52,203 nt of DNA from Patescibacteria group bacterium (GCA_016926555.1 JAFGOI010000006.1:1-52203); one strand, 5' to 3'; positions 25,341 to 34,277 are shown, numbered from the stretch's first letter. Notes: a model not told the origin generated them from the sequence alone. Numbers and translations: made by a program.

Positions 25341-26474
25341 ATGCAAATGGATCCTAGAAACAAAAAATTGGCAAAAGTTTTAATAGAACACTCACTCAAA
25401 GTTAAAAAGGGAGATAAAGTTGTTATATCAACTTCCGATTTATCAACTGGTGACCTGATGAATGAATGCATGAAATTAAGTTTGCAAAAAGGAGCGCAGG
25501 TATATATCGATGTGATGGGATGGAACTTATTTCTGGATAGAACTTCAGCTTGCGACACTGCCCGAGAATATTTAGAAAACGCTTCAATTAGCCAGATAAA
25601 AAATCCCCCGGAAATTTACAAGAATATAGTTGATTGGGGAAATAAGTTTGTAAGGATCACAACTATCGAAAACTATTCGCATCTCCATGGTGTTAGAAAA
25701 GACAAACTTAACGCCAGAAAAGCCGCGAGGAGAGAATGGTTTGATATTCTGGTTGATAAAAAGGATTGGGTTTTAACTTACTATCCAACTAACGCTATGG
25801 CTCAAATGGCTGGTTTATCTACAAAAGAGCTACACGATTTCTACTTTAAATCGGTCTTAATTGATTACACAAAAATGAAGGAACAGGAAGACAGAATCAA
25901 AAATGCGCTAGACAAAGCTGATAAAGTGCATATTGTTGGTGAAAAGACAGATCTTTGGATAAACAAAAAAGGGCGACTGGCCTGCTCGTGCTGCGGACTA
26001 AGGAACATCCCCGACGGTGAAGTCTTTATAGCACCCATAAAAAATGAGGTTGAGGGGGAAGTATATTTTGACCTTCCTAATTTTATGGACGGTGTTGATG
26101 TTGTTGGGGCGCATATTAAATTTGAAAAAGGCAAGGCGGTTGAAATAAGCGCGGAACAGGGATTTGATGTCCTTGAATCAAACCTGAATATAGATAAGGG
26201 TGCCAGATATATTGGGGAACTGGGGTTAGGGGTTAACTATGGTGTTAAAGATATCATGAGAAGCACTATTTTCGATGAAAAAATCGGAGGCACAATTCAC
26301 ATAGCAATGGGTAAATCCTATAAAGATTTGGAGGGAGGCGCACCTGAAGGTGCGAACGATTCGGCTATTCATTGGGATATAGTTAAGGATATGCGCAAAA
26401 AGGGAAGTTATATAGAAATCGAGACAAACGGGAGAACAAAAAGAATTTTTCAGGAAGGGAAATATTTGATCTAG
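25341..26474 (+). CDS. M29 family aminopeptidase
   Basis: This is a thermophilic-type (AmpS/PepS) metallo-aminopeptidase with a two-metal site. Conserved residues are visible in order: Glu in NIPDGEVFIAP, Glu in GELGLGVN, Glu and His in FDEKIGGTIHIAMGKSY, and His and Asp in AIHWDIVKD. These are the known metal ligands and catalytic groups of the family. The frame is open to TTG 25320, but AAAGGA (25328-25333) is 7 nt before ATG 25341, and I start there. It and the next gene together would degrade cytoplasmic peptides to amino acids. Confidence 0.92.
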   Translation: MQMDPRNKKLAKVLIEHSLKVKKGDKVVISTSDLSTGDLMNECMKLSLQKGAQVYIDVMGWNLFLDRTSACDTAREYLENASISQIKNPPEIYKNIVDWGNKFVRITTIENYSHLHGVRKDKLNARKAARREWFDILVDKKDWVLTYYPTNAMAQMAGLSTKELHDFYFKSVLIDYTKMKEQEDRIKNALDKADKVHIVGEKTDLWINKKGRLACSCCGLRNIPDGEVFIAPIKNEVEGEVYFDLPNFMDGVDVVGAHIKFEKGKAVEISAEQGFDVLESNLNIDKGARYIGELGLGVNYGVKDIMRSTIFDEKIGGTIHIAMGKSYKDLEGGAPEGANDSAIHWDIVKDMRKKGSYIEIETNGRTKRIFQEGKYLI

Positions 26475-26579
26475 CGTATTTTTAAAATCCCTTTCTTATC
26501 TTTTGTAATCAAGTCGAAAGTAGTTGGGGATTGTTGATCCGGTGTGAAGGAAGACCAATTTAAATCCGGTTAAACTAAT

Positions 26580-28022
26580 ATGAAAAGACAGGAAATACTA
26601 AATACATTTGAAAAAATCGCATCTATACCGCGAGGTTCAGGTTGTGAGGAAGGTATAAGAAATTGGCTTGTAAAGCAAGCTCATAACGAGAAGTGGGAGT
26701 GTATAGTTGACAGCGTCGGAAATGTCCTTATTCGAGTTCCAGGTACTAAGAAAACCGACGATACAATTATTCTACAAGGACATATGGATATGGTCTGTCA
26801 AAGAGAAATAGGGTACGAACACAATTTTGAAAAAGATCCAATAAAAACGTATATCGAGAATGGTTGGTTAAAGGCAAAGGGTACAACTTTAGGCGCGGAT
26901 AATGGATTGGGAATCGCGATAGCTTTAGTTTTGGCGAAGGATAAAAATATAGATAAACCAAACCTGGAACTTCTGTTTACAGTAGATGAGGAAACAGGTC
27001 TCACAGGTGCGATTGGTCTAAGAGGGAATTTACTCAAGGGACATACTTTAATTAATCTTGATTCAGAAGAAGAAGGGATATTTACAATAGGCTGTGCCGG
27101 TGGAGTTCGCGCTAACATTAATAAAAAATACAAAAGACAAAAGTGCCGAGGAACACTAGTAGAGTTAGAAATAAAAGGCGGGCTGGGCGGGCACTCAGGC
27201 GTTGATATAGACAAGGGAAGAGCCAACGCGGCAAAACTAATAGCCAGAATTCTATTTTCAGTTACTGAAAACGTTGAATTCGCAGAAAGAATAAACTTCA
27301 AATTAGACTCTATAAAAATTGGAACGGTTACAAACGCGATTCCCGGTCACGGTAAAGCTCAATTCTTGATAAATAATGGTCAGTTCGAGTCAGTAAGAAA
27401 AACCTTGCATAAATCTTGGCAGAGTATTCGCGAAGAATATGAACAAACAGATCCTCAACTCAAATTGATAGTTAAAAATCTAGGCAGTCTAGAAACACTC
27501 TGCTTAAGTTCTAAAGATTCAATAGAACTAATCGAGTTTCTTATTGCTTTACCAAACGGAATTTTCAATATGTCTAGAGACGTTGAAAATCTTGTTGAGA
27601 CTTCAACAAATATAGGAATATTAACCCTTGAAAAAACCTGGCTGGAAATAGGCTACGCATTACGAGGATCTATACAGTCAAAACTGGCCTACCTAAATAA
27701 TCAAATGGAGAAAATAACCAAATTCTGGGATGGAACATACGAAAATAAAAGCCCCTATCCCGGATGGAAACCTGACATAAAATCTCCAATCCTTAAAAGA
27801 GCAAAAGAAACATACAAAGAACTATTTGGCAAAGCACCTGTAGTAGAAGCTGTACATGCGGGATTAGAGTGCGGGGTTATAGGAAGTAAATATAAAAATA
27901 TGGATATGATTTCTCTTGGGCCAACAATAAAAGAAGCCCACTCACCAAATGAAATGGCACATCTTGAAAGTGTAGACAAAGTATACACATTTCTCGTAAA
28001 ACTACTCGAGACACAATTGTAA
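26580..28022 (+). CDS. pepD: Aminoacyl-histidine dipeptidase, M20C family (PepD)
   Basis: The 480-residue protein is a di-zinc dipeptidase with broad Xaa-His and related dipeptide activity. Zinc and catalytic motifs are present: LQGHMDMVCQ, LGADNGLGIA, VDEETGLTGAIGL with the catalytic Glu pair, and NLDSEEEG. The dimerisation insert is preceded by GGLGGHSGVDIDKGRANA, and the last metal ligand is in KEAHSPNEMAHLESV. The length is typical. It follows the M29 gene by about 100 bp. A GAAGGAAG site is about 30 nt upstream, too far to decide the start. Confidence 0.94.
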   Translation: MKRQEILNTFEKIASIPRGSGCEEGIRNWLVKQAHNEKWECIVDSVGNVLIRVPGTKKTDDTIILQGHMDMVCQREIGYEHNFEKDPIKTYIENGWLKAKGTTLGADNGLGIAIALVLAKDKNIDKPNLELLFTVDEETGLTGAIGLRGNLLKGHTLINLDSEEEGIFTIGCAGGVRANINKKYKRQKCRGTLVELEIKGGLGGHSGVDIDKGRANAAKLIARILFSVTENVEFAERINFKLDSIKIGTVTNAIPGHGKAQFLINNGQFESVRKTLHKSWQSIREEYEQTDPQLKLIVKNLGSLETLCLSSKDSIELIEFLIALPNGIFNMSRDVENLVETSTNIGILTLEKTWLEIGYALRGSIQSKLAYLNNQMEKITKFWDGTYENKSPYPGWKPDIKSPILKRAKETYKELFGKAPVVEAVHAGLECGVIGSKYKNMDMISLGPTIKEAHSPNEMAHLESVDKVYTFLVKLLETQL

Positions 28023-28066
28023 AAAAACACTAACCTCTAAAAAGCACCTGTTATATAATCTGAATA

Positions 28067-28624
28067 ATGGGTCGAATAAATCAAAGTGTTAGTGGAAACT
28101 TCGCAATAAAAGTAGTATCAAAAATCGCAAAAATAGTACTAGATTACTTGAAGTTCTTTCCTTTGGGTTTCGTCTTTTGCTACGCTACCACCGTTATTCT
28201 CACACTAGTTACCAGCACGCCCTTTGAAGAAACCTTTCTAAAACTTGTGGGGGTTTCTCTTGGCGAGAAAACTGACACCTACAATTTAGATTCCAAGAAC
28301 ATCACAAATATGTTTCTTCCTTGGTGGCTTATTGGGGGCACTATTCTTGAAATCTTGTCTCTCTTGATCAAAGTGCGATTTAAAAGAATATATACAACAA
28401 CTGCCCTAGCGATAACACTGCTATTTCTTACACTCGGTGCTATGGAAAAACTGGGAGACGAATCTACAGCTATATTGTGGGTTTTATACGCAGTGTCAGT
28501 TTTGTGCCTTCTCATGTATTTTGTTTTTGCTAAAATGACAGATACTCTGATGTACACCAGAAATTATGTTAAAGAAAATCCGGTTAAAAAAACTACATTG
28601 GAACAAAAACAGGATGCTCAATAA
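28067..28624 (+). CDS. Uncharacterised membrane protein
   Basis: The 185-residue protein has about four hydrophobic segments: FLPLGFVFCY-like near residue 30, MFLPWWLIGGTILEILSLLI, ALAITLLFLTLGAME and ILWVLYAVSVLCLLMYFVF. The C-terminal tail is charged. TATAAT at 28054-28059 ends 7 nt before the ATG, so the message is leaderless. The 3' end overlaps an antiparallel small gene by 32 bp. No function is suggested. Confidence 0.65.
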   Translation: MGRINQSVSGNFAIKVVSKIAKIVLDYLKFFPLGFVFCYATTVILTLVTSTPFEETFLKLVGVSLGEKTDTYNLDSKNITNMFLPWWLIGGTILEILSLLIKVRFKRIYTTTALAITLLFLTLGAMEKLGDESTAILWVLYAVSVLCLLMYFVFAKMTDTLMYTRNYVKENPVKKTTLEQKQDAQ

Positions 28625-28724
28625 AGGGACAAACAGATACCCCCAAAACTTTGTCAACGAAAAATGAGGCGATTAATAACAAAGGTATATAAATCAATCT
28701 CTTTCCATTTTTCTTTTTTCCCAT
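28593..28724 (-). CDS. 43-residue membrane or secreted peptide
   Basis: A perfect AGGAGG ends 7 nt before an ATG at 28724. The frame encodes 43 residues: a basic start (MGKKKNGKRL), a single hydrophobic stretch (IYIPLLLIASFFVDKVLGV) and a short tail with one Cys. This looks like a small membrane peptide or a short signal-bearing peptide. It begins 37 nt after the stop of the EF-Tu-like gene on the same strand, so they probably share a transcript. Its end overlaps the gene at 28067-28624 on the other strand. Confidence 0.6.
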   Translation of the reverse strand: MGKKKNGKRLIYIPLLLIASFFVDKVLGVSVCPFIEHPVFVPM

Positions 28725-28760
28725 ACTTAAACCTCCTATAAATCTACACAAGAACTTATG

Positions 28761-29006
28761 TCAGACCAAATTTACCTCGTCGCCCTCACGCACTTTCTCT
28801 GAAACCTTAATCCCAACTTCCTGCCCTGCTTCTGCAGATTCTATATCTTTATGGTCATATTGCATTTCTGATACAGTCTGCTCAAAATCCGTTGTATTAC
28901 CTAGAAACTGAACTTCATCACCTACTTTTAAAGCATCCATAAGTTTTACTATCGCAACACCAATATTTGAGTAAAAATGTGTTACGTCACCCACTTTTGT
29001 AGGCAT
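28761..29006 (-). CDS. EF-Tu domain-2-like small protein
   Basis: The 81-residue protein is a beta-barrel of the translation-factor domain 2 type: VGDVTHFYSNIGVAIVKLMD, LKVGDEVQFLGNTTDFEQTV, AEAGQEVGIKVSEKVREGDE. It has no GTPase domain. Similar stand-alone proteins are annotated as translation elongation factor-like and resemble the tail of U32 peptidases. It probably binds RNA or a ribosomal partner. A full AAGGAGGTGA lies before the ATG. It is divergent from alr. Confidence 0.85.
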   Translation of the reverse strand: MPTKVGDVTHFYSNIGVAIVKLMDALKVGDEVQFLGNTTDFEQTVSEMQYDHKDIESAEAGQEVGIKVSEKVREGDEVNLV

Positions 29007-29108
29007 ATAAAATAGTCACCTCCTTAGTAATACTTAATTATTACTATGTGGCCGGATGCCTGTATTCTACTATAAAATATGAAAAATGTAATGTTTTACA
29101 GCTTTTTC

Positions 29109-29117
29109 TGGTATAAC
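29109..29117 (+). promoter_or_regulatory. Extended -10 promoter deciding the alr start
   Basis: TGGTATAAC fits TGnTATAAT with one mismatch and ends 6 nt before ATG 29124. An upstream in-frame ATG at 29079 would put this box inside the coding region, so 29124 is the better start. Confidence 0.5.
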
Positions 29118-29123
29118 AAATAC

Positions 29124-30245
29124 ATGATTTCACAAATCACTGTAAACAAAGAAAATCTTTTGCATAATCTCAACCAGTTAAAAAAAGTTTTGCATAAAAA
29201 CGTTGGCACAATTGCGGTAATAAAAGCAAACGCATATGGGCATGGGCAAAACGAGGTAGCCAAAGTTATAGAAAAACACGTGGATTATTTCCAGGTAGAT
29301 GACCTGGCTGAGCTAAGCAGTCTGAGAAAAGTTACTAAAAAACCTATTCTTGTCTTTGGATATGTGAAAAACGATGAACTGGAACAAGCAATTAAACTAG
29401 GAGGAATACTGGGAATTTATGATCTAAAACGCGCGCAGATTCTCAACGAAATAGGTTCCAAAATAAATAAGAAAATAAAACTGCACATAAAAGTAGACGC
29501 CCACCTTGGCAGACAAGGAATTCTGCTGGAAAATCTTCCCGATTTTTTAAACGATTTTAAGAAATTGAGAAACGTCAAAGTTACGGGCGTTTACTCCCAC
29601 TTTGCAAATATAGAAGATACATCTGATTTTACGCACGCTCTAAAACAGATAGATACATTCCAAAAAGCAGTAATGCTGTTTGAGAAACGCGGATATAAAA
29701 ACTTTGCAAAACACATGTCATCCACATCAGGTGTTATGGTGTACGACCAGTTCACAAATTACTTTAATCTAGTTAGATTAGGAATCGGTTTATATGGTTT
29801 GTGGCCATCAGAAGATCTAAAAAATAGATTCGGTGAGACCATAGAACTAAAACCTGTCATGGAATGGAAAACGTGGGTCGCGCAAGTGAAAGAAGTCCCA
29901 AAAGGTTTCACAATTGGATATGGTCTAACTTATATGACACCCATAAAAAAGAAAATAGCGGTTGTACCTCAAGGTTACAGTGATGGTTACGATAGATTGT
30001 TGTCTAACACAGGAGAAGTGCTAATAAAAGGAAAAAGATGCAGAGTTTTAGGAAGAGTCGCGATGAATATGTTCATGGTAGATGTGACAAGAATTAAGGA
30101 TGTAAAAGTTGAGGATGAAGTTGTTTTACTTGGGAAACAGGGAAAAGAGGAAATTACTGCTGAAGAAATTGCCAGAAAGATTAACACTATCAATTATGAG
30201 GTTGTTTCGCGGGTGAACCCGTTATTAGATAGGGTTGTTGTTTAA
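29124..30245 (+). CDS. alr: Alanine racemase
   Basis: Alanine racemase makes D-alanine for peptidoglycan using PLP. The PLP lysine is Lys34 in AVIKANAYGHG. The catalytic Tyr of the other subunit is in TIGYGLTYMTP. Further family motifs are KVDAHLGRQG, SSTSGVM, VRLGIGLYG and RVAMNMFMVDVT. The length of 373 residues from this start is typical, whereas the frame from 29079 adds 15 residues that do not match the family N-terminus. A strong hairpin follows 9 nt after the stop. Confidence 0.95.
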   Translation: MISQITVNKENLLHNLNQLKKVLHKNVGTIAVIKANAYGHGQNEVAKVIEKHVDYFQVDDLAELSSLRKVTKKPILVFGYVKNDELEQAIKLGGILGIYDLKRAQILNEIGSKINKKIKLHIKVDAHLGRQGILLENLPDFLNDFKKLRNVKVTGVYSHFANIEDTSDFTHALKQIDTFQKAVMLFEKRGYKNFAKHMSSTSGVMVYDQFTNYFNLVRLGIGLYGLWPSEDLKNRFGETIELKPVMEWKTWVAQVKEVPKGFTIGYGLTYMTPIKKKIAVVPQGYSDGYDRLLSNTGEVLIKGKRCRVLGRVAMNMFMVDVTRIKDVKVEDEVVLLGKQGKEEITAEEIARKINTINYEVVSRVNPLLDRVVV

Positions 30246-30254
30246 ACTTGCTTC

Positions 30255-30306
30255 GGGATCGCGTTCTGTTCAACTTGTTTCTTTTTGTTGTGTTGAACGC
30301 GATCCC
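30255..30306. other. Strong GC-rich hairpin after alr
   Basis: GGGATCGCGTTC (30255-30266) pairs perfectly with GAACGCGATCCC (30295-30306). GTTCAAC (30268-30274) can also pair with GTTGAAC (30292-30298), giving an alternative register. The loop is T-rich. No T-tract follows either arm, so it is not a canonical terminator, though it may stop or protect both convergent transcripts. It marks the left edge of the GC-rich segment. Confidence 0.6.
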
Positions 30307-30314
30307 AGGCCAGG

Positions 30315-30521
30315 CTACTGTTGCTTCATGTATTCCACGGCGATATAGTTCTGCGCCCTTTCGGGCACATCCCGCCATTTCCACCGGGAATACTCGTAGG
30401 CCTCCGGACGGGGGAGGCCGGCATCTAAACCCAGGGCGAAACGGCGATCTCGATCCGATCGCCCCGAGTCGTCCCACCACTCACCGCACGCCTCCTTTGC
30501 CTCCGCCAAATTTTGGCTCAC
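30315..30521 (-). CDS. Small GC-rich unknown protein
   Basis: The 68-residue protein is acidic, Trp- and Arg-rich: EACGEWWDDSGRSDRDRRFA, then LPRPEAYEYSRWKWRDVPER and AQNYIAVEYMKQQ. I do not recognise it. AAAGGAGGTGA, an almost full anti-16S match, lies 8 nt before GTG 30521; the in-frame GTG at 30530 overlaps this site and is unlikely. A -10 TATAAT lies at 30555-30560 on the minus strand. Base composition is visibly GC-richer than everything around it, which suggests recent transfer or unusual constraint. It is convergent with alr. Confidence 0.6.
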   Translation of the reverse strand: MSQNLAEAKEACGEWWDDSGRSDRDRRFALGLDAGLPRPEAYEYSRWKWRDVPERAQNYIAVEYMKQQ

Positions 30522-30665
30522 CTCTCTCACCTCCTTTTCTACAAGATTTCCACAATTATACTATGAGCCGCCCGGAAAGAAAATCCTGTGCAAATCCCCC
30601 CAATTTCACAAAAGTAGCGAATTAAACAAACTCAGTTGAACTAGTGTATCATCAGAAAGAACCAC

Positions 30666-31886
30666 ATGCAGGAAACAAAAACTAACAAAAAATTCATAAA
30701 AACTGCTACCGCTTTATTACTTTTTCTATTTTTAGTAGGAGGGGGCTATTTACTTTATATTAATCTCAAACCAAAACCTTCCCTGGAACAAAAGTTCGTA
30801 GTTGAGGAAAGAAACCTTACTTCTACAACCTCACCTTTTGGAAAAATCCTTAATCATGATGAAGAACAACCTATGGTTAATGCTGAGGAAATTCCGAAAG
30901 AACTCGCACCCACTCATGAATCAACAACTTTCTCAGTTCCGGAAAAATACGAAATACCCCAAGCGTCACATACATACCAAACTTTTAATAACTGCGGGCC
31001 TGCAACTTTATCGATGATCCTCTCTTATTACGATATAAACGTTAATCAGAAAGAACTCGGGGATTTAATGCGCCCCTATCAACATCCCAAAGGCGATAAT
31101 GATGATAAAACTATATTCCCTTCCGAATTTATGGAATGGGCTCAAGTTTACGGAGAAGAAAAAAACTTAAAAGTAATTTACAGACCAAACGGAAGTATAG
31201 AACTACTCAAACTATTCATATCAAACGATATTCCCGTCGTGGTAAAAATGTGGTTAAACACAAAAGAAGACATTGGACACTTTGTTTTAGCCCGTGGATA
31301 CGATGAAACAAAACAAATAATTCTTAAAGACGATTCTTATTACGGCCCAAACAAAAAAGTGGAGTATTTTGACTTTATGTCTATGTGGCAGTCGTTTAAT
31401 TACAGCTACATTGTTTTATACACACCCGAGCAAGAAAGTGTAATTAAAAGCATTCTCGGACCAGAAATAAACGAATACACTGCATGGGAAAACGCGGTCG
31501 TTAAGGCACATAAAGAACACGATCTAGATCCTGAAAACATATACCCGTTTTTTAACTTATCTGTCGGCTATTATCACATAGGAGAATATGAAAACTCTAT
31601 TAAATACTTTGAGCAGGTAGAAAAAAGGCTTCCGAGAAGGATGCTTTGGTATCAAATAGAACCAATTAAGGCTTACCAAAAAACGGGAAGCTATGATAAA
31701 GTGTTTCAAATTATCGAACACATATTAAATGATAACAATCTCGCTTTTTCGGAACTTTACTACATCAGAGGTGAAATTTATTTGGAACAAAATAATACTG
31801 CCGCCGCAAAAACTGAATTCGAAACAGCATTAAAGTACAATAAAAACTATATTCCCGCCAAGGAAATTCTTGAGAAATTAGAATAA
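30666..31886 (+). CDS. Membrane-anchored C39-like peptidase with TPR-type repeats
   Basis: The 406-residue protein starts with a basic tail and one transmembrane anchor (KTATALLLFLFLVGGGYLLY), so the rest is probably outside the cell. Residues 103-255 form a papain-like C39-type domain: Cys110 in FNNCGPATLSM, His205 in EDIGHFVLARGYD, and an Asp in LKDDSYYGP. The C-terminal 120 residues are helical repeats of TPR type (NLSVGYYHIGEYENSIKYFE, ELYYIRGEIYLEQNNTAAAK). C39 domains cut leader peptides or bacteriocins; this one lacks a transporter and may process or degrade surface proteins. No ribosome site or leaderless -10 is obvious. Confidence 0.85.
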   Translation: MQETKTNKKFIKTATALLLFLFLVGGGYLLYINLKPKPSLEQKFVVEERNLTSTTSPFGKILNHDEEQPMVNAEEIPKELAPTHESTTFSVPEKYEIPQASHTYQTFNNCGPATLSMILSYYDINVNQKELGDLMRPYQHPKGDNDDKTIFPSEFMEWAQVYGEEKNLKVIYRPNGSIELLKLFISNDIPVVVKMWLNTKEDIGHFVLARGYDETKQIILKDDSYYGPNKKVEYFDFMSMWQSFNYSYIVLYTPEQESVIKSILGPEINEYTAWENAVVKAHKEHDLDPENIYPFFNLSVGYYHIGEYENSIKYFEQVEKRLPRRMLWYQIEPIKAYQKTGSYDKVFQIIEHILNDNNLAFSELYYIRGEIYLEQNNTAAAKTEFETALKYNKNYIPAKEILEKLE

Positions 31887-31929
31887 ACTCTTGATAAGAC
31901 GAGTGCGACTGCCATTCACAAAATATTTA

Positions 31930-33024
31930 TTACTCTGACTCTAGATTCTCGTTAAAGAAATCTACGGTTCTTTGCATAGCCGTTTCAAAATGGGGTGACT
32001 CTATATTATGCCCGCCGCCTTCATATTCATAAAACTCATATTCTTTATCATTCTCAATGAGAACCTTCTCCAAATCTCGTGAATAGCTAATATCAACAAC
32101 AGGATCATTTACTGCATGATGCAGCTGGACAGGATTTTCTAAATACTCAATATTTTTCGTGAGTGAAATACCTGCCCAGAATTCATCATCAAAATCTATC
32201 TCTTCAGGATTGTTCATTAGTTTTTGTATTTCAAGATCCGTCCTAGTAGGTTCTCTGTCTCGCTCTGCTTCTTCTTCCTCAGGTGTACGGGGGCTTCTAA
32301 CATAACTCGTATCATGCAAACCATATTCCGAAAAGTCTTTATAGCTGTAAACCGCTCCCGACCATATTACACCGGCTTTTATTTCATCTGAAACTAACAT
32401 TGCCCGCAAAACTAAATTTCCCGACATACTATGTCCCCACATGCCTATTTTATCCGGATTAACATAGTCTAGTTTCTGTAGACTTTTCAAAGCGTTTAGG
32501 GCGTCCATCATATACACCGGGGAAAAGTATGAACTGGAAGGAGTACCTTCAGACTTTCCATGCCCCCTCAAATCTATCTTAAATACGACAAATCCGTTTT
32601 TTGCGAGATTATCTACATAAGAAACATACTTTTCCGTAGTAGCATATTGATGAGGCGGGATATAGCCATGATTAAATACTATTGCACTAAATCCACCTTC
32701 AGGCGGTTCCTCGTTTGGCACAGTCAACAGACCATATATTTTGTACCCGTAACTTTTATAGCTAACGATATATCTTTTGTAGTTTGAACCATCAGGCAGT
32801 TCTTCTTCGATCATAGGTTTGCCGAAATCGTATTTTAAGGTCCTTAGATACTTTATGTTAATTGGAGAAAAATATTTTGCGGTTTCTTCCACATCACTAC
32901 TAGAAAAACTCTCGAAATCAATATCAAGAAATTCAACTTTCTCATCGGCAGATAGACTTAAATATTTCGCAACTAAGATAAAAACAGCTAAAGAGATAAA
33001 AAATATTAACAATACCCTTTTCAC
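31930..33024 (-). CDS. Membrane-anchored alpha/beta hydrolase (S9/dienelactone-like)
   Basis: The 364-residue protein has an N-terminal signal anchor (RVLLIFFISLAVFILVAKYL) and an alpha/beta-hydrolase domain. The triad is visible: Ser199 in MWGHSMSGN, Asp in AVNDPVVDIS, and His in EGGGHNIESPHF. DLRGHGKSEG and an oxyanion-like NHGYIPP are present. An insert of charged residues (PRTPEEEEAERDREPTRTDL) forms a cap. It is likely an esterase or peptidase outside the membrane; the substrate is not known. The GTG start lies 9 nt after an extended -10 TGATAAAAT. Confidence 0.88.
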   Translation of the reverse strand: MKRVLLIFFISLAVFILVAKYLSLSADEKVEFLDIDFESFSSSDVEETAKYFSPINIKYLRTLKYDFGKPMIEEELPDGSNYKRYIVSYKSYGYKIYGLLTVPNEEPPEGGFSAIVFNHGYIPPHQYATTEKYVSYVDNLAKNGFVVFKIDLRGHGKSEGTPSSSYFSPVYMMDALNALKSLQKLDYVNPDKIGMWGHSMSGNLVLRAMLVSDEIKAGVIWSGAVYSYKDFSEYGLHDTSYVRSPRTPEEEEAERDREPTRTDLEIQKLMNNPEEIDFDDEFWAGISLTKNIEYLENPVQLHHAVNDPVVDISYSRDLEKVLIENDKEYEFYEYEGGGHNIESPHFETAMQRTVDFFNENLESE

Positions 33025-33076
33025 AGTCTCTTCATTTTATCATGCTAATACAGGCTTATTCTGGTAACATACAAGC

Positions 33077-33673
33077 ATGTTTAATATATACAGCGGGTTT
33101 TTAGCTGGATTGTCTGTGGGAATATACTGCATCGGAACATGCTTGCCGCTATTTATGCCGATACTAATGTCAAATAAGAGAACTACAAAAAGTATTTTTC
33201 TACTGGTACTGGAATTTTCACTGGGCAGGTTGTTAGGTTACTTACTATTTGGCTTTATTATTGGATACCTAGGGCAGATAACTAGAAGCGGCACCATCCA
33301 TCTGATAGTTGGCCTGGCAAGTATATGGACTGGAATATTGATGGTACTTTATTCCCTGGGGACAATAGATAAAAAAATGTGCGCGTTCTTACCTTTCTCG
33401 AAAATAAAGTGGGCACTTCTTGTTGGCTTTTTAACGGGTGTAAATATTTGCCCGCCATTTCTGGCATCACTAACACATGTGTTTAATTTGATGAATGTGC
33501 TATGGGCGGTGCTCTACTTCTTCTTGTTCTTTCTGGGAACTAGTGTATATATCATACCCATGGCATTATTCGGAGTCTTTACTAAGTCAACAGTTATACA
33601 GAAACTGGCTCAAGTCAGCGGGGTACTAATTGGAATATATTTTATAGTTAAGAACTTTTTTCTTTTTTTATAG
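33077..33673 (+). CDS. DsbD/TauE-like membrane protein
   Basis: The 198-residue protein has six transmembrane segments and matches the cytochrome-c-biogenesis/sulfite-exporter-like group (DsbD_2). A Cys pair is in the first helix (GIYCIGTCLPLFMPI) and another Cys is in GVNICPPFLASL of the fourth, positions that in DsbD-like proteins carry electrons across the membrane. No thioredoxin domain is attached. It converges with a cysteine-rich membrane protein gene and is close to the radical SAM gene, so an extracytoplasmic redox role is likely (inference). The start is leaderless: TGGTAACAT ends 6 nt before the ATG. Confidence 0.82.
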   Translation: MFNIYSGFLAGLSVGIYCIGTCLPLFMPILMSNKRTTKSIFLLVLEFSLGRLLGYLLFGFIIGYLGQITRSGTIHLIVGLASIWTGILMVLYSLGTIDKKMCAFLPFSKIKWALLVGFLTGVNICPPFLASLTHVFNLMNVLWAVLYFFLFFLGTSVYIIPMALFGVFTKSTVIQKLAQVSGVLIGIYFIVKNFFLFL

Positions 33674-34271
33674 CGTCCACGAGCACGATTTTAAAATAAT
33701 GCCACCTAACAACAATATGCAGCGCAGCAGTAACAAGCATTACCAAACCTGAGTATTTATGTGTCTCCGAAACACTTCTACTTGGAGAGGTTAGCATCAA
33801 TATTCCAGTTATTCCCGTTACAAGAAATGACGTAAGAAGAACCACATTCCAGAAAAACCGAAACGACTTTTGTGTTAGAAATATGTGCTTTTGTTTCATT
33901 GGCGCTCTTTCAACTAAATACCAGTATACAAAATACACCGCGATAGGTATAAAAACACCCCACATGTATTTTTGCAGGTAAATGTTTGAATTTGAGGCCA
34001 CAAGCTGTTCGATGGAAAGATTCGCAGGCTCACTTTCCAGCACTACTTTGTTTATTGCTCCACTGTCCAAATCTACTTCTTCTCTCGAAGGATCTATTAC
34101 CCTATCTGCATTATACTCATTATTGCCCTGACTAATTTCAACGCGATCTGAAGGAGCTGGTTCACTGTGATCGCATATATCGTTACCATCAGAATCGACA
34201 TATCTATTACACAACCCGGGAGACGGATCATTTATTCTTCCAAACGGACAATCTAGCCACGCAATTTGCAT
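33648..34271 (-). CDS. DUF4405-like membrane protein with N-terminal Cys motif
   Basis: The N-terminus has a motif with three cysteines and calcium-loop-like acids: WLDCPFGRINDPSPGLCNRY then VDSDGNDICDHSEP. After a linker, four transmembrane segments follow from about residue 100. The last two contain ETHKYSGLVMLVTAALHIVVR and WHYF, with His residues placed as in DUF4405/cytochrome b561-like haem-binding proteins. The Cys motif also occurs in proteins linked to iron-sulphur or haem electron transfer. It overlaps the convergent DsbD-like gene by 26 bp and is divergent from the radical SAM gene with only 43 bp between the starts. Confidence 0.72.
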   Translation of the reverse strand: MQIAWLDCPFGRINDPSPGLCNRYVDSDGNDICDHSEPAPSDRVEISQGNNEYNADRVIDPSREEVDLDSGAINKVVLESEPANLSIEQLVASNSNIYLQKYMWGVFIPIAVYFVYWYLVERAPMKQKHIFLTQKSFRFFWNVVLLTSFLVTGITGILMLTSPSRSVSETHKYSGLVMLVTAALHIVVRWHYFKIVLVDAIKKEKSS

Positions 34272-34277
34272 ATAGGA

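Noticed and set aside
30248-30625. Plus-strand 125-codon frame over the GC-rich segment
   Set aside because: Its composition is Pro/Arg/Ser-rich, as in reading the wrong strand. The minus-strand frame has the ribosome site, promoter box and plausible protein composition.
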